Source of the DNA: an uncultured Lachnospiraceae bacterium
GTDB lineage: Bacteria; Bacillota; Clostridia; Lachnospirales; Lachnospiraceae
Length of the DNA: 6,154 nt
Direction of reading: 5' to 3'
NCBI GenBank assembly: GCA_910586025.1
Contig: CAJUIO010000125.1
Coordinates: forward strand, 1 to 6,154
This document shows, piece by piece, positions 6,153 to 6,154 of the stretch. Below the pieces are notes generated by a model. That model was not told the origin of the DNA, searched no databases, and worked only from the letters and a program-made list of their open reading frames with translations. Made by a program: the position numbers and the translations under genes. Numbering within the stretch: the first letter of the stretch is position 1; the number at the start of each line of letters is the position of its first letter.

Positions 6153-6154
6153 GC

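Noticed and set aside
6111..6154. The GGGG-starting terminal structure as the 5' end of tmRNA (ssrA) or a tRNA
   Set aside because: Its 3' partner arm lies only about 25 bases away, and there is no T-arm or D-arm signature, so it does not fit an acceptor stem.

Overview
The window is about half G+C and reads like the chromosome of a Firmicute of the class Clostridia, most likely a Lachnospiraceae relative. This rests on the style of the proteins (clostridial-type enolase and SecG, a GH25 lysozyme with cell-wall-binding repeats, a PMT-type glycosyltransferase), strong AGGAGG ribosome binding sites and textbook sigma-A promoters. The genus is an inference; nothing in the window fixes it. I see no transposase, integrase, CRISPR array, tRNA or rRNA.

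Left half (1-2952): two large membrane glycosyltransferases of the GT-C fold face each other tail to tail. The plus-strand gene (60-1304) resembles Gpi18/GT-C mannosyltransferases. It begins at an ATGA overlap with what may be the last codons of an upstream gene. The minus-strand gene (1249-2952) is a PMT/GT39-type, lipid-carrier-dependent glycosyltransferase with a discoidin-like module ahead of its catalytic motif. Their 3' ends overlap by 56 bp and no terminator is visible for either. Both should take sugar from polyprenyl-phosphate donors at the outer face of the membrane and are plausibly part of one cell-surface glycosylation function; that functional link is inferred from family and position.

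Divergent intergenic region (2953-3155): it holds a very good sigma-A promoter for the minus-strand glycosyltransferase (TTGTCA-17-TATACT). An imperfect 16-bp inverted repeat overlaps its predicted start point. A much weaker promoter candidate and a clear Shine-Dalgarno sequence serve the plus-strand genes.

Right half (3156-6154): enolase (eno), a secreted GH25 muramidase 38 bp behind it, then secG with its own strong extended -10 promoter and a clean rho-independent terminator. The last 50 bases contain a perfect 9-bp inverted repeat enclosing a second small hairpin, cut close to the window edge and unexplained. Overall this is mostly ordinary core-genome sequence. The points most worth a second look are the start-site hairpin, the overlapping gene tails, the extra module in the PMT protein and the terminal palindrome.
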